Below the pieces are notes generated by a model. The model was not told where the DNA came from. It made no database searches and saw only the letters and a list, made by a program, of their open reading frames with translations. Made by a program: the position numbers and the translations under genes. A stretch of DNA of 64,000 nt, from contig NZ_JAJKFK010000007.1 in NCBI RefSeq assembly GCF_021653975.1, forward strand, positions 248,001 to 312,000, given 5' to 3'. The stretch is from Amycolatopsis sp. GM8. GTDB lineage: Bacteria; Actinomycetota; Actinomycetes; Mycobacteriales; Pseudonocardiaceae. Below are positions 63,981-64,000 of this stretch, in pieces (position 1 is the stretch's first letter; each line of letters begins with the position of its first letter).

Positions 63981-64000
63981 CCCACGGCAAGCAACCCGCG

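Overview
The window is high-GC actinobacterial DNA. A conservon (cvnABCD-type), a DUF574-type methyltransferase, EspG/PE/PPE-like type VII secretion genes, the GlgE alpha-glucan pathway and frequent GTG starts with overlapping ATGA/GTGA junctions together suggest a Pseudonocardiaceae relative such as Amycolatopsis. The genus is inferred, not proven. No rRNA, tRNA, CRISPR array or intact mobile element was seen.

Region 1 (1-18383) is an alpha-glucan/trehalose district. It runs: 3' end of malQ, glgX, treY, treZ; then on the minus strand an acyl-CoA-dehydrogenase-like flavoenzyme and a TetR regulator; then a second glgX, glgE, treS, maltokinase and glgB. Together these genes can debranch glycogen, release trehalose from glucan ends (TreY/TreZ), convert trehalose to maltose (TreS), phosphorylate it (Mak), polymerise it (GlgE) and branch it (GlgB). 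A good match to a SigF/SigB-type stress promoter precedes glgE. Downstream of glgB lies a gene-free stretch with two unrelated tandem repeats (26-bp and 15-bp units). It is followed by a Ser/Thr kinase whose outer domain looks like a family 2 carbohydrate-binding module, and a large divergent gene of unknown function.

Region 2 (22508-30449, minus strand) is a compact eight-gene operon of the uncharacterised MSMEG_0565-0572/sll0783-type (Nit1C-like) nitrilase cluster. In order of transcription it encodes a flavin oxidoreductase, an amidohydrolase, the sll0783-type protein, a radical SAM enzyme, a GNAT/AIR-synthase fusion, two tandem nitrilases and a glycosyltransferase. One nitrilase keeps Glu-Lys-Cys; its neighbour has Asp in place of both Glu and Cys, so it looks like a pseudo-enzyme embedded in the pathway. 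This is the most promising under-described system in the window.

Region 3 (30450-47219) holds a broken AraC-type fragment, a small membrane protein, a GlxA-type regulator with a class V aminotransferase, an MFS-MarR-SIMPL-S9 peptidase operon, an IlvD/Edd dehydratase, an RsbU/anti-sigma plus STAS pair, a second type II topoisomerase (parC/parE type) and a pseudouridine synthase. Region 4 (47220-56452) holds a stand-alone LigD-type polymerase, the conservon followed by a MHYT-domain membrane protein, and the homogentisate pathway genes fahA and hmgA with a MarR regulator; the same 19-bp operator-like site precedes both hmgA and the MarR gene. Region 5 (56720-64000) is a type VII secretion substrate locus (EspG, PE-like, PPE-like with a glycine-rich tail, EspC-like, YbaB-like) closed by a strong terminator, then a DUF574 methyltransferase, a 46-residue secreted peptide, an unknown protein and a UspA-type protein.
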